DNA of 64,000 nt from Cystobacter ferrugineus (GCF_001887355.1 NZ_MPIN01000010.1:2878-66877); one strand, 5' to 3'; counted from the first letter of the stretch, positions 27,744 to 36,718 are shown. Notes: generated by a model not told the origin, from the sequence alone. Made by a program: numbers and translations.

Positions 27744-29039
27744 ATGGTGGAGCCCTCGCCCATGGCCCAAAAGACTTCCCTGCTCCAAGTCCTCTCCAGT
27801 CCCCGTGCGTGGCTCCTCGTCGCGCTCGGCTTCGCCTCCGGGCTCCCGCTGTTGCTCGTGGGCGGCACGCTGTCGGCCTGGATGACGAACGAGGGCATCA
27901 ACCTGAAGACGATCGGCGTCTTCACCCTGGTGGCCACGCCCTACACCTTCAAGTTCATCTGGGCGCCCTTCATGGACCGCTACGCGCTGCCCTTCCTCGG
28001 GCGCAGGCGCGGGTGGATGCTGGTGACCCAGCTCGGGCTCATGGCCGCCATCGCCGCCATGGGGACGGTCAACCCCAAGGACTCGCCCCTGGCCATGGCG
28101 TGTCTGGCACTGCTCGTGGCGTTCCTCTCCTCCAGCCAGGACGTCGTGTCGGACGCATGGCGCACCGACACCCTCTCCGAGGCCGAGCGCGGCTTCGGCG
28201 TGGCCACCTTCGTCATGGGCTACCGCTTCGGGATGATCGCCGCGGGGGCCGTGGCGCTCAGCCTCTCGCAGTTCATCGGCTGGCCGCGCACCTACTGGAG
28301 CATGGCGGCGCTCATGCTCGTGGGCGTCGTGGCCACGCTCATCGCCCAGGAGCCCCAGGGCCAGCGCCCCCCGCGCACGCTCGCCGAGGCCGCCGTCGTC
28401 CCCTTCGTCGACTACTTCCGCCGGGACGGGGCACTGCTCGCGCTGCTCTTCCTCTTGCTCTACAAGCTCGGCGACGCCATCGCCGGGGGAATGACAACCC
28501 CCTTCTTCCTCAAGATGGGCTTCTCCAACCTGGAGGTGGGCGCCATCAGCAAGGGCGTGGGCATGGCGGCCACCATCGTCGGGGCGCTCTTCGGCGGCGT
28601 GCTGCTCGCGCGCCTGGGCCTGCGCCGCAGCCTCTTCGTCTTCGGCGCCCTCCAGGCCGTCACCAACCTCACCTTCCTCGCGCTCGCGCTGGTGGGCAAG
28701 AACCACGCGGTGCTCGCGCTCGCCATCTGCACGGACAACATCTGCGGCGGCATGGCCACCACGGCCTTCGGCGCCTTCACCATGTCGCTGTGCAACAAGC
28801 GCTTCAGCGCCACCCAGTTCGCCCTGCTCTCGGCGCTGGCCAACCTCGGCGGACGCATGCTCTCGGCCACCTCGGGCTTCCTCGCCGAGGGCATGGGCTG
28901 GGCCGGCTTCTTCGGCCTCACCGTGGTGCTCGCCCTGCCCGCGCTCGTCCTGCTCGCCTTCCTCCCCGAGGGCATCGCCCAGCCCATCGTCGAGGAGCAG
29001 CCCCCCGCCTCACCCCCCGCGCCCGCCACCGCCGCCTGA
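27744..29039 (+). CDS. AmpG-like MFS transporter
   Basis: 431 residues with about 12 hydrophobic segments. It resembles AmpG muropeptide permeases: GLPLLLVGGTLSAWM in the first helices, KFIWAPFMDRYALPFLGRRRGWM in the loop between helices 2-3 and SSQDVVSDAWR, the position of the family motif SSQDIVIDAYR. AmpG imports cell-wall anhydromuropeptides for recycling. The transporter class is secure, but some MFS members of this clade carry other solutes and no ampD-like recycling genes are adjacent. The start is the ATG at 27744 behind AAAGGACCGGT; MAQK at 27762 is an alternative. Confidence 0.75.
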   Translation: MVEPSPMAQKTSLLQVLSSPRAWLLVALGFASGLPLLLVGGTLSAWMTNEGINLKTIGVFTLVATPYTFKFIWAPFMDRYALPFLGRRRGWMLVTQLGLMAAIAAMGTVNPKDSPLAMACLALLVAFLSSSQDVVSDAWRTDTLSEAERGFGVATFVMGYRFGMIAAGAVALSLSQFIGWPRTYWSMAALMLVGVVATLIAQEPQGQRPPRTLAEAAVVPFVDYFRRDGALLALLFLLLYKLGDAIAGGMTTPFFLKMGFSNLEVGAISKGVGMAATIVGALFGGVLLARLGLRRSLFVFGALQAVTNLTFLALALVGKNHAVLALAICTDNICGGMATTAFGAFTMSLCNKRFSATQFALLSALANLGGRMLSATSGFLAEGMGWAGFFGLTVVLALPALVLLAFLPEGIAQPIVEEQPPASPPAPATAA

Positions 29040-29140
29040 CGCCCCGCACCACCGCCCGCCTGCCCTCCCAGCGGGCACGGCCGCCTGGTTGCTGAGGGGA
29101 AGAAGCCTGCCGAGGTTATGGGGACGGAGGCACGACCACC

Positions 29141-29452
29141 ATGGCGAAACGCGAGACGCAGGCTCCCCCACAGCAACCCGCCGAGGACATGTTCGGGCGT
29201 CCCATGAGCGCGCGGGACGAAGGCAAACCCGACGCCGGGCGTGAGGCGCAAGGGGCCCATCAACTGCCCGAGCACGAGCGCAAGGCCCGGCCCGGCATGG
29301 AGGAGGAAGAGGAGGAAGCCGCGCGGGAGCGGGCCTGCGGAGGCGTGGGCGATCTGCCCGATGGGGATGGGGTGCGCAGTGACCAGGGCACCAATCCGCT
29401 CCCCTCGAGCTACTGGTCGGCCTATGCGGATCAGAAGCCCGAGACGGACTGA
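29141..29452 (+). CDS. Hypothetical charged protein
   Basis: 103 residues with no signal or membrane segment, rich in Glu, Ala and Pro. There is a Glu run (EEEEEEAA, around 55-62), then DLPDGDGVRSDQGTNPLPSSYWSAYADQ at the end. I recognise no family. It has a strong ribosome-binding site (GGAGGCACGACCACC) and lies between the AmpG-like and MBL genes on the same strand. It could be an intrinsically disordered small protein. Confidence 0.55.
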   Translation: MAKRETQAPPQQPAEDMFGRPMSARDEGKPDAGREAQGAHQLPEHERKARPGMEEEEEEAARERACGGVGDLPDGDGVRSDQGTNPLPSSYWSAYADQKPETD

Positions 29453-29515
29453 GCCGTCCTCCCCTCCTCGGGAAGTGGATTGACACCCGCGCATGACAGG
29501 CCATCCTCGCCGCCC

Positions 29516-30328
29516 ATGCGTGTTCATCATTTGAATGGCTCGACGCTGTGTCTGGTGGGCCGGAGCCTGCTGCTGGGAGACCCTCACGGGCACCTGGTGT
29601 GCCACTGCCTGCTCATCGAGACGAGCGAGGGGCTGGTGCTGGTGGACACGGCCCTGGGGCTGGACGACATCCACGCGCCCTCCCACCAGAGCGTGCGCCG
29701 GGGCATGGGCCCCATGCGCCCGACATGGGAGCCCGAGCAGACGATGGCGCGGCAGGTGGAGAAGCTCGGCTTCCGTCGCGAGGACGTGCGCCACATCGTG
29801 CTCACCCACCTGGACCTGGACCACGCCGGAGGACTGCCGGACTTCCCCAAGGCGCGGGTGCACGTGTACGCCACGGAGCACGCGGCGGCCCGGGACAAGC
29901 GCACCTTCAAGGAGCGCCAGCGCTACCAGAGCGTGCAGTGGGCCCATGACCCGGACTGGAAGCTCTACGAGACGGCCCGGGGCGAGCCGTGGTTCGGCTT
30001 CGAGTGCGTGCGCCAGCTCGAGGGCCTGCCGCCGGAGATCCTCCTCGTGCCCCTGGTGGGCCACACGCGCGGCCACTGCGCGGTGGCGGTGGACACGGGC
30101 GCGCGGTGGCTCCTGCACGCGGGCGATGCCTACTTCTTCCACGGGGAGATGGAGCCCACGGATCGCTGCCCGCTCGGGCTGCGCCTGATGCAGAGCGCCC
30201 TCCACATGAACGGCCGGGAGCGGCTGCACAACCGCGAGCGGCTGCGCGAGCTGGTGCGCACCCAGTCGGACCGGGTGCGGGTGTTCTGCGCCCACGACGA
30301 GAAGGAGTGGCGCGCCTTGGCCGGGTAG
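29516..30328 (+). CDS. Metallo-beta-lactamase-fold hydrolase (lactonase-like)
   Basis: 270 residues. The zinc-binding core is THLDLDHAGG (His98, Asp100, Asp102, His103), where the usual HxHxDH has Asp in place of the second His. GHTRGH, HAGDAYF and the late His in CAHDEKEW supply the remaining ligands. The layout matches AHL-lactonase-like and related small-molecule hydrolases; the substrate is unknown. Start taken at ATG 29516 (MRVHHLNGS); an in-frame TTG at 29480 is less likely because the TTGACA it lies in may be a -35 element. It is convergent with the small gene 3 nt beyond. Confidence 0.8.
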   Translation: MRVHHLNGSTLCLVGRSLLLGDPHGHLVCHCLLIETSEGLVLVDTALGLDDIHAPSHQSVRRGMGPMRPTWEPEQTMARQVEKLGFRREDVRHIVLTHLDLDHAGGLPDFPKARVHVYATEHAAARDKRTFKERQRYQSVQWAHDPDWKLYETARGEPWFGFECVRQLEGLPPEILLVPLVGHTRGHCAVAVDTGARWLLHAGDAYFFHGEMEPTDRCPLGLRLMQSALHMNGRERLHNRERLRELVRTQSDRVRVFCAHDEKEWRALAG

Positions 30329-30331
30329 GCG

Positions 30332-30550
30332 CTACTTCTTCTTCGGCGGCGCGAAGCGCTCCAGGCTGGACGCGAAGCTCTTGCGGTTCGGGTTGAGCGA
30401 GGTGTTCATCCCCCGCTGCTCGCGCACCTGCTGCGTGGGGGACTCGGGAGCGCCCTCCTGGGCCTCTTTGTCGAACTGATCCTGGCCGCTGTTCACCCGG
30501 CCCAGCGGCCGAGAGCCATAGATGCGCCGATTGGGATCCCTGCCCGCCAT
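30332..30550 (-). CDS. Small hypothetical basic protein
   Basis: 72 residues (MAGRDPNRRIYGSRPLG...), ending SSLERFAPPKKK. It is hydrophilic, with no signal, membrane helix or known motif. A good ribosome-binding site (GGAGGTCGTCC) supports translation from 30550. It is convergent with the MBL hydrolase, with only 3 nt between the stops. No functional clue. Confidence 0.55.
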   Translation of the reverse strand: MAGRDPNRRIYGSRPLGRVNSGQDQFDKEAQEGAPESPTQQVREQRGMNTSLNPNRKSFASSLERFAPPKKK

Positions 30551-30729
30551 GGACGACCTCCAGGTAAGGGGTTTCCGGAGAGCATAAGCCAGACTTCCCA
30601 CCCCTTGCACCGCGCACCCACCTGTTTTCCCCTCGCCCGCCTTCCGGGCGGGCTCGCCCTTGCCCCCGGGAGGTTTCCGAGCGATCACCAGGGCATCGGA
30701 TTACCCTGCACGGGTCTCGTCCCTCCCCC

Positions 30730-32661
30730 ATGTCTTCCTCGTCGACCGCACCGCTCGCCCCCGAGACGGCTCTGCTCCGCGTCCCTCCTCCCCCCGAGGA
30801 GCCGCCCCTTCGCCGCGCGGAGCTGCGCCTCCAAGAACTCCTCGCGGAGATCGACGCCCTGGACGCGGAGATCGACGCGCTCGGGGGAGAACTGGAGCGC
30901 TTCGCCCGGGCCTACGAGGACACCCTCTCCGCCGCCGCCGAGGAGGTGAGCCGCTCCGAGCGCCTCCTGCGCCGGCTCCGCAACCTCCAGGACGCCACCA
31001 GCGCCCTCATCCGCCTGCTGGAGCAGCCCCCACAGCCTCCCACCCCCGCGGACGCGCGGCACGCCCCCACGCCCACCTCCCCACGGGTGTCCACCCCTCC
31101 TCCGCTCGAGGACGAGGACGAGGACACGGAGGACTTCGAGGACGAGGACGACGCGCTGCCCGAGGGAGAGCGCCCCACCGGCTCCGACGCGCGAGGGGCC
31201 GAGGACGAGGCCGTGGACCTCAAGCGGCTGCGGCGCCGCCTGGCGCGGCTGCTGCATCCGGATCTCGCGCAGACGGACGAGGAGCGCGAGCGGCTGGACG
31301 GGCTCATGGCCCGCGTCAACGCGGCGTACTCGGAGGGGGATCGCGCCACGCTGGAGCTGCTCGCCGCGCGCGTGGGAGCGGGCGAGCCCGAGGACACGCT
31401 CACCGAGGACGCGCGGCTGGCGCACCTCGAGCGGCGCATCCAGGTGCTCTCCACGGCGGCCTGGTCCCTGCGCGAGCAGCGCGAGCGCCTGCGCTCCACC
31501 GCCACCGCGCGCCTGTACGAGGAGGCCCAGCGCCGCGAGGCCGAGGGCCGTGACTACCTGGCCGAGACGCGCGCCGAGATGGTGGAGGAGGTCCAGGAGC
31601 TCGCGCGGGATGCCCGCGCCCGAATGCGTCAGCTCGAGCGCGCCGCGCGCGCCCTGACGTCCCTGAGGAACAAGCGCATGACCACGCTCATCAAGAGCGG
31701 CAAGGGCCGCAAGCTGCGCGTCTTCGATCCGGTGCTGGAGAGCCCCCTGGTGCGCCAGGGAGTGCTGCGCCTGGAGCGGCAGCGGGCCACCCCCGCCGCG
31801 AGGGAACTCGCCCGCTGGCTGGAGGACGCCGTCACCCAGGAGCCCTGGCAGGTGGCGCTCACCCTCATGGCCTTCTTCGCCGAGACGGCGGGCCGCCCCC
31901 CTCCAGGACTCGACACCAGCGACGCCTGGGCCGAGCGTTATGAGCTCTTGCGCGAGCTCGACATGCCGGAGGCGCCCCCCTACGACGAGGCCCTCACGCG
32001 GCTGCCGCGCCACCTGGAGCCAGGCCTTCGGGTGATGAAGAAGAAAGAGGTGCACTTCGGCCTGCAACTGCGCGAGTCCGAGCTGCTCGCCGCCGTGCCA
32101 CTGGCGCTCCAGCGCGCGGACGTGGCCGAGCGGGGCCGCTCGGTGCTGGCGGTAATCGGCCCGCAGGAGCAGTGCAAGCGCTGTGGCGAGGAGGTGCTCC
32201 TGCAACACCTGCTGCGCACGCGGGGGCTCGACGAGCGCCATGGCCAGCTCTGCCCGCTGTGCGCCCATCCGCAGAAGAGCTACTGGCTCTACAGCCGCAC
32301 CGAGGGCCAGGAGGCGCTGCTGCCGCACGCGCTGCGGCTGGGCACCGTGGTGGAGCAGGCGGTGCGGCTGGCGCGCACGAGCGTGAGCTTCCAGATGCTG
32401 CCCGAGGAGCGCGAGGTGCTCACGGCGGCCCAGTTGCGCCAGCGCTTCGTGGACCTGTACCTGCAACCCTACGGCGTGGAGTTGGCCCCCGAGCACGTGC
32501 GGCTCGTGCAGGCGGGGCAACAGCTCGACGACGAGGCGCGCGTGGACCGGGGTGCCGTCACCCTGAAGCTCGCCCCCGAGGCGGGCCAGAGCGAGGCGCA
32601 ACTGTTGGAGCTGTTGCGCTCGCGCATCGAGCGGCGCTTCCGGCCCGACCCGGCCCGGTAG
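30730..32661 (+). CDS. J-domain-like coiled-coil protein with zinc ribbon
   Basis: 643 residues. A coiled coil (about 28-98) is followed by an acidic linker (about 126-160). A short J-domain-like helix pair carries RLRRRLARLLHPDLA with the HPD tripeptide at 176-178, then LMARVNAAYSEGDRATLELL, the helix III region of truncated J domains. A second long helical region (about 225-320) and a mixed domain follow. C-x2-C at 482/485 and 508/511 form a zinc-ribbon-like site. A DnaK-partner role is plausible from the HPD but untested; the function of the rest is unknown. The start is the ATG at 30730. It is convergent with the LURP-one gene. Confidence 0.65.
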   Translation: MSSSSTAPLAPETALLRVPPPPEEPPLRRAELRLQELLAEIDALDAEIDALGGELERFARAYEDTLSAAAEEVSRSERLLRRLRNLQDATSALIRLLEQPPQPPTPADARHAPTPTSPRVSTPPPLEDEDEDTEDFEDEDDALPEGERPTGSDARGAEDEAVDLKRLRRRLARLLHPDLAQTDEERERLDGLMARVNAAYSEGDRATLELLAARVGAGEPEDTLTEDARLAHLERRIQVLSTAAWSLREQRERLRSTATARLYEEAQRREAEGRDYLAETRAEMVEEVQELARDARARMRQLERAARALTSLRNKRMTTLIKSGKGRKLRVFDPVLESPLVRQGVLRLERQRATPAARELARWLEDAVTQEPWQVALTLMAFFAETAGRPPPGLDTSDAWAERYELLRELDMPEAPPYDEALTRLPRHLEPGLRVMKKKEVHFGLQLRESELLAAVPLALQRADVAERGRSVLAVIGPQEQCKRCGEEVLLQHLLRTRGLDERHGQLCPLCAHPQKSYWLYSRTEGQEALLPHALRLGTVVEQAVRLARTSVSFQMLPEEREVLTAAQLRQRFVDLYLQPYGVELAPEHVRLVQAGQQLDDEARVDRGAVTLKLAPEAGQSEAQLLELLRSRIERRFRPDPAR

Positions 32662-32667
32662 CACCCG

Positions 32668-33285
32668 CTACTGCTGCCGGCCCTCGATGGCGCACAGGAG
32701 CACGGCCGTCGCGATGCCCAGGCGGCGATCCAGCCGGCCCGAGCGGTCCATCCCGAAATCGAGCGAGATGCGCTGGATGAAGGGGTTGAAGTGCTGGCGG
32801 AAGGAGAAGACGGGCTCGTTGTTCACCGAGGCCGTGAAGGTCTGCGGCACGAGGTTGGAGAGGAGGCGGCGCACCAGGGCGAGCATCATGCTGTCCTCCT
32901 GGATGAGGCCCACCTCCTGGTCCCGCGCGTCGAGGATGAGCCACTCGTCGCGCAGGATGGACTTGAGCCCCTTGCGGCGCAGCGCGCCCAGCTTCTCGCC
33001 CGTCTTCGTGTCGGTGACGTCGTACGTGGCGCCGAAGTCGAGGATGCTGCGCGCCTTGATGGTGAGCACCTCCTCGTTCATGTCCTCGCTGGTGAAGACG
33101 CGGATGTCCTCCTTCAACTTGAAGGCCTTGAGCTTCGAGTAGAAGAGGACCTGGCCCGCCTCGTCGTAGATGTGGAAGGCGTCGCCGAAGATCTTGAAGA
33201 ACTTGCGGCGGATGACGTAGCGGATCTGGCCGAAGCGGCCGGAGGCCAGCTCACTGCTCGGACGGGTCTGAAGCGCGGTGCTCAT
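32668..33285 (-). CDS. LURP-one-related / scramblase-like protein
   Basis: 205 residues, cytoplasmic. The tubby-like LURP-one fold is suggested by YVIRRKFFKIFGDAFHIYDE, QVLFYSKLKAFKLKEDIRVF, EVLTIKARSILDFGATYDVTD, KLGALRRKGLKSILRDEW and GLIQEDS. Bacterial members are poorly understood; eukaryotic relatives include phospholipid scramblases. The start at 33285 follows GGGGGGAGTTACCAC. The C-terminal 60 residues include a hydrophobic segment (LGIATAVLLCAIEG) that may be a membrane-associating helix. It is divergent from the next gene, sharing a 76-bp promoter region. Confidence 0.75.
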   Translation of the reverse strand: MSTALQTRPSSELASGRFGQIRYVIRRKFFKIFGDAFHIYDEAGQVLFYSKLKAFKLKEDIRVFTSEDMNEEVLTIKARSILDFGATYDVTDTKTGEKLGALRRKGLKSILRDEWLILDARDQEVGLIQEDSMMLALVRRLLSNLVPQTFTASVNNEPVFSFRQHFNPFIQRISLDFGMDRSGRLDRRLGIATAVLLCAIEGRQQ

Positions 33286-33361
33286 GTGGTAACTCCCCCC
33301 TCGGGGTTCGAAACATGGAACCCCCTCTATAGCGTACCCGAGCAAGGAGTCCGAAAGCACC

Positions 33362-33877
33362 ATGACCGCCCTGACCCTGTTGTGCCTCACGCTGTTGAGC
33401 GCTCCCCCGAACACGGGAGCCAAACCCTCGGCGGAGCCCTCCGCCACGGCCACGGCCGCGGTGAACGCGGTGCTGGACGACTGGCACCGGGCGGCGGCCC
33501 AGGCGGACGAGGCACGCTACTTCGCCCACTTCACCCCGAACGCGGTCTATCTGGGCACGGACGCCACCGAGCGCTGGACCCGGGACGAGTTCCGCGCGTG
33601 GGCCCACCCCTACTTCGCCAAGGGCAAGGCCTGGGACTTCACGCCCTCGTCGCGGCACGTGAGCCTGTCCAAGGACGGCAAGGTGGCGTGGTTCGACGAG
33701 GTGCTCGCGACGCCCAACCTGGGGCCCGCGCGCGGCTCGGGGGTGCTGGTGAAGGAGGCGGGGACGTGGAAGATCGCCCAGTACAACCTCTCCATCCCCA
33801 TCCCCAACGACGTGCTCGATGACGTCAAGGCGCGCATCGAGCAGCACGAGAAGAACCAGGCGAAGCCGGGCAAGTAG
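33362..33877 (+). CDS. Secreted NTF2/SnoaL-like protein
   Basis: 171 residues. A signal peptide (MTALTLLCLTLLSA) precedes a nuclear-transport-factor-2-like domain at about 30-150: VNAVLDDWHRAAAQADEARYFAHF, NAVYLGTDATERWTRDEF, VAWFDEVL and WKIAQYNLSIPIP, the usual alpha-beta cone layout. Members are small enzymes or ligand-binding proteins; no catalytic role can be assigned. It has a Lys-rich tail. It ends 26 nt from the convergent NYN gene. Confidence 0.75.
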   Translation: MTALTLLCLTLLSAPPNTGAKPSAEPSATATAAVNAVLDDWHRAAAQADEARYFAHFTPNAVYLGTDATERWTRDEFRAWAHPYFAKGKAWDFTPSSRHVSLSKDGKVAWFDEVLATPNLGPARGSGVLVKEAGTWKIAQYNLSIPIPNDVLDDVKARIEQHEKNQAKPGK

Positions 33878-33903
33878 CCCCTGCCCGCCCGGCGCCGGCC
33901 CGC

Positions 33904-34803
33904 TCAGTCGTCGACGGGATCCGGGTAGACCTCTTCCTCGTCCTCGTCGTGGTGCGCGTGCTTGCCCCGAGGGGAGGGCGACTCGGGGGCCGAGTCGGGC
34001 GCCACCACGTACCACTGCCGCCCCTGCTGCACGCGCTTGAGCAGGCCGTCGTGCTCCATGGACGCCAGGAGCTTGGCGAAGGTGGAGAAGCCGTGATCGC
34101 GCTCGTCGAAGTCCGGCTCCTTGCGCACGATGGCTTCCTTGATGAGGGACGGGTTGACCGAGCCCGTGGCGCGCGAGAGCAGCCGCTGCACCACCTCCAC
34201 GGCGATCTCCGGCACCTGGGCCTTGCTCCGGGACGAGGAAGCGGGCGCGGCCTCCTTGCCGTGCTTGCGGCCCTTGTCCTCCGAGCGCTTGTCCTTCTTG
34301 TCCTTGTCCTCGCGCCGCTCGTCCTTCTTCTCGTCCTTCTCCTTGTGGCGCGGACGCAGGTAGATGAACTCGTCGCAGGCCTTCACGAACAGGGGGCTGG
34401 TCGCCTCCTTCACGCCCAGCCCGATGAGGGTGCGGCCGTTCTCGCGCAGCTTGTAGGCGAGCGGGCAGAAGTCGCTGTCGCCCGAGGCGATGGCGAAGGT
34501 GTCGATGTGCTCGCGCGCGTAGCACAGCTCCAGCGCGTCGATGACCATGCGCATGTCCGCGCCGTTCTTCCCCGAGCGCGTGGAGGGGGGCACGTCGATG
34601 AGCTCGACGCCGAAGCCGTGCAGGTTGCCCTTGGCCTCCTTGAAGCGCGACCAGTCGCAGTAGGCGCGGCGGAACACCACCTTGCCGCGCTCCAGCAGGC
34701 GATCCATGGCCGGCTGCAAGTCGAAGTTGTTGGGGGAGATCCCGGTGTTGGTGACCAGGTTCTCGAAGTCGAGGAACAGCGCGATGCGGTGCTCGTTGTC
34801 CAA
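33904..34803 (-). CDS. NYN-domain (PIN-like) ribonuclease with C-terminal winged-helix
   Basis: 299 residues. NYN/LabA-like PIN-fold nuclease at 1-150 with the acidic residues Asp12 (FLDFEN), Asp83 (GADMRM), Asp109 and Asp111 (SGDSDF). A Lys/Glu/Asp-rich linker (152-190) leads to a helical domain at about 203-270 with VNPSLIKEAIVRKEPDFDERDHGFSTFAKLLASME, resembling OST-HTH/LOTUS RNA-binding modules that accompany NYN domains. The protein ends with an acidic tail. The start is TTG at 34803, behind TTGAGG, 7 nt after the aminotransferase stop, so the two genes look translationally linked. It likely cuts RNA; targets are unknown. Confidence 0.82.
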   Translation of the reverse strand: MDNEHRIALFLDFENLVTNTGISPNNFDLQPAMDRLLERGKVVFRRAYCDWSRFKEAKGNLHGFGVELIDVPPSTRSGKNGADMRMVIDALELCYAREHIDTFAIASGDSDFCPLAYKLRENGRTLIGLGVKEATSPLFVKACDEFIYLRPRHKEKDEKKDERREDKDKKDKRSEDKGRKHGKEAAPASSSRSKAQVPEIAVEVVQRLLSRATGSVNPSLIKEAIVRKEPDFDERDHGFSTFAKLLASMEHDGLLKRVQQGRQWYVVAPDSAPESPSPRGKHAHHDEDEEEVYPDPVDD

Positions 34804-34810
34804 ATACGCC

Positions 34811-35935
34811 TCAACGTGTGAAGAAGGTGCTGCAGAAGCGCTCGAGTCTCACGAGCGCGTCGGGCAGGTTCGTACGGCCCAGCCCCAGCCGGAAATGATT
34901 GCCCGGGAAGTCATACACGTCTCCAGGAAGGAGCAACACGCCTTCCTGCTCCACCAGTCGCTCGCAGAACGTCGCGACGGGAACGTCACTCTTCAGCCTC
35001 GGGAAGGCCACGCTGCCGGCCCGGGGGGGCACCCAGGCGAAGTGCTCCGCGTTCCGGGTGAAGAAGTCCTCCATCCGCGCCAGGTTGTCCGAGATGATCG
35101 CCCGGCTGCGCGCGAGCACCCGCTCACGCGCCCGGAGCGCCACCAGCGCCAGCACCTCGCTCGGCGCCGCGTTGCTGATGGTGGTGTAATCCTTGTACGC
35201 CGCGCACCGGGAGAGAATTCCCGAGTCCCGGCACGCCAGCCACCCCACGCGCAGGCCCGCGAGCCCGAAGGTCTTGGACATCACCCCCAGGCTCACCCCC
35301 CGAGCGGACAGCTCCACCGCCGCGGGCAGGGTGTCGCGCGCGTCGTATTCCATGAGCCGGTAGACCTCGTCGGACAGCACGTACACGCCCCGCTCCTCGG
35401 CGAGCGCGAGCAGCCCCCGCCACGTGTCCGCGTCCGGCAGCGCCCCCGTGGGGTTGTGCGGGAAGTTGACCACGAGGAGCTTCGTGTCCGGCCGCAGCGC
35501 GCGCTCCAGCTCGGCCAGGTCCAGCCTCCAGCCGTCCTCCTCGCGCAGCCGCAGCAGCGTCACCTCCGCCCCCGTGGCCCGGGCCACCTCGTACAGCGAC
35601 TGGTAGCCCGGCCACGTCACCACCGCGTGGTCCCCCGGCCCCACGAGCACGTTCGTCAGGACGAAGACCGCCTCCTGCGCGCCCCCGAACGTCAGCACCT
35701 GCTCGGGCCCCACCCCGGGGTAGAGCCTGGCGATCTCCTCGCGCAACACCGGCAGCCCCTGCGTCTCGGTGTAGCCCAGCGTCAATCGCTCCCAGCGCTC
35801 GCGGGCGTCCGCGTCCGCCAGCGCCAGCAGGTCGCTCATCCTCCACCCCTCGATGTCCGAGGAGCACAGCAGGTAGGGCGCGCGGAACTCCCACCGCGCG
35901 AAGTACCGCTCCAACTTGAACTCCGGAATGCGCAT
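34811..35935 (-). CDS. Class I/II PLP-dependent aminotransferase
   Basis: 374 residues, fold-type I. NFPHNPTG (157-164), Asp189 in LSDEVY and Lys221 in GVMSKTFGLAG (the PLP Schiff-base lysine) are all present; WPGYQSLYEVARATG and the C-terminal FRLGLGR complete the pattern. The clade resembles capreomycidine-synthase-like and related small-molecule aminotransferases, but the substrate cannot be told. The start follows AGGGGGGC. Its stop is 7 nt before the TTG start of the NYN nuclease, suggesting an operon. Confidence 0.87.
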   Translation of the reverse strand: MRIPEFKLERYFARWEFRAPYLLCSSDIEGWRMSDLLALADADARERWERLTLGYTETQGLPVLREEIARLYPGVGPEQVLTFGGAQEAVFVLTNVLVGPGDHAVVTWPGYQSLYEVARATGAEVTLLRLREEDGWRLDLAELERALRPDTKLLVVNFPHNPTGALPDADTWRGLLALAEERGVYVLSDEVYRLMEYDARDTLPAAVELSARGVSLGVMSKTFGLAGLRVGWLACRDSGILSRCAAYKDYTTISNAAPSEVLALVALRARERVLARSRAIISDNLARMEDFFTRNAEHFAWVPPRAGSVAFPRLKSDVPVATFCERLVEQEGVLLLPGDVYDFPGNHFRLGLGRTNLPDALVRLERFCSTFFTR

Positions 35936-36091
35936 GCCCCCCTGTTATCGCGCCCCGGGTTCTCGATGAATGAGAAGATGATTCTCGTGATCGGGAGGGG
36001 ACATCGCGCCCGCCCCCCCAGGTGTGCCACACTCGGGCGCTCTACTGCTTCACGGGCGACCCCGCGCCCCTCTTGAGAGAGGACCTTCATC

Positions 36092-36718
36092 ATGGGCAGC
36101 TACCGCATCCGCTCCGGCGACACCCTGAGCAGCATCGCTCAGCGCCACAACACCAGCGTCGACGCCTTGATGAAGGCCAACACGCAGATCAAGGACGCCA
36201 ACGTCATCCTCGCGGATGACAAGCTCAACATCCCGGGCGCCAAGGACGAGTTCGTGGAAGGAGGGGGCACTCCGGGCGGCACCCCTCCACCGGGCCAGCA
36301 GTACAACGTGGCCGGGAACGATCCGGTGGAGGGCCCCGCGGAGATCGGCGAGATGCCCGAGGGCCAGGTGGGCGATTGGATCCGCCAGGCGACGGACAAG
36401 CTGAAGGCGGCGGGCGTGCCCGTGGACAAGATGAACCCCCAGGACATCGCGAAAATCATCCAGCACGAGTCCAGCGGCAATCCCAACGCCATCAACCTCT
36501 GGGATGACAACGCCAAGCGCGGCACCCCGTCCATCGGCCTGATGCAGACCATCCAGCCGACGTTCGACGCGTACAAGCTGCCCGGCCACGACAACATCCG
36601 CGACCCGGTGGACAACATCATCGCCGGCGTGCGCTACGCCATCGATCGCTACGGCTCGGTGTCCAACGTGCCCGGCCTCCAGTCCATGAACGGCGGCGGC
36701 GGCTACGTGGGCTACTGA
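36092..36718 (+). CDS. LysM / lytic transglycosylase-like (SLT) protein
   Basis: 208 residues. One LysM domain (1-48, YRIRSGDTLSSIAQRHNTS) binds peptidoglycan. After a Gly/Pro linker an SLT-type lytic domain (about 95-208) has the catalytic Glu126 in IIQHESSGNPNAIN and the family motif PSIGLMQTIQPTF. There is no signal peptide, so export must be by another route or by lysis. The start is just after GAGAGAGGACCTTCATC, a good ribosome-binding site. It could act in predation, autolysis or development; context does not decide. Confidence 0.85.
   Translation: MGSYRIRSGDTLSSIAQRHNTSVDALMKANTQIKDANVILADDKLNIPGAKDEFVEGGGTPGGTPPPGQQYNVAGNDPVEGPAEIGEMPEGQVGDWIRQATDKLKAAGVPVDKMNPQDIAKIIQHESSGNPNAINLWDDNAKRGTPSIGLMQTIQPTFDAYKLPGHDNIRDPVDNIIAGVRYAIDRYGSVSNVPGLQSMNGGGGYVGY

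Noticed and set aside
29480-29508. TTGACA followed at 17 nt by ATCCTC as a promoter of the MBL gene
   Set aside because: The -35 is perfect but the -10 candidate is poor, so I do not list it as a promoter.
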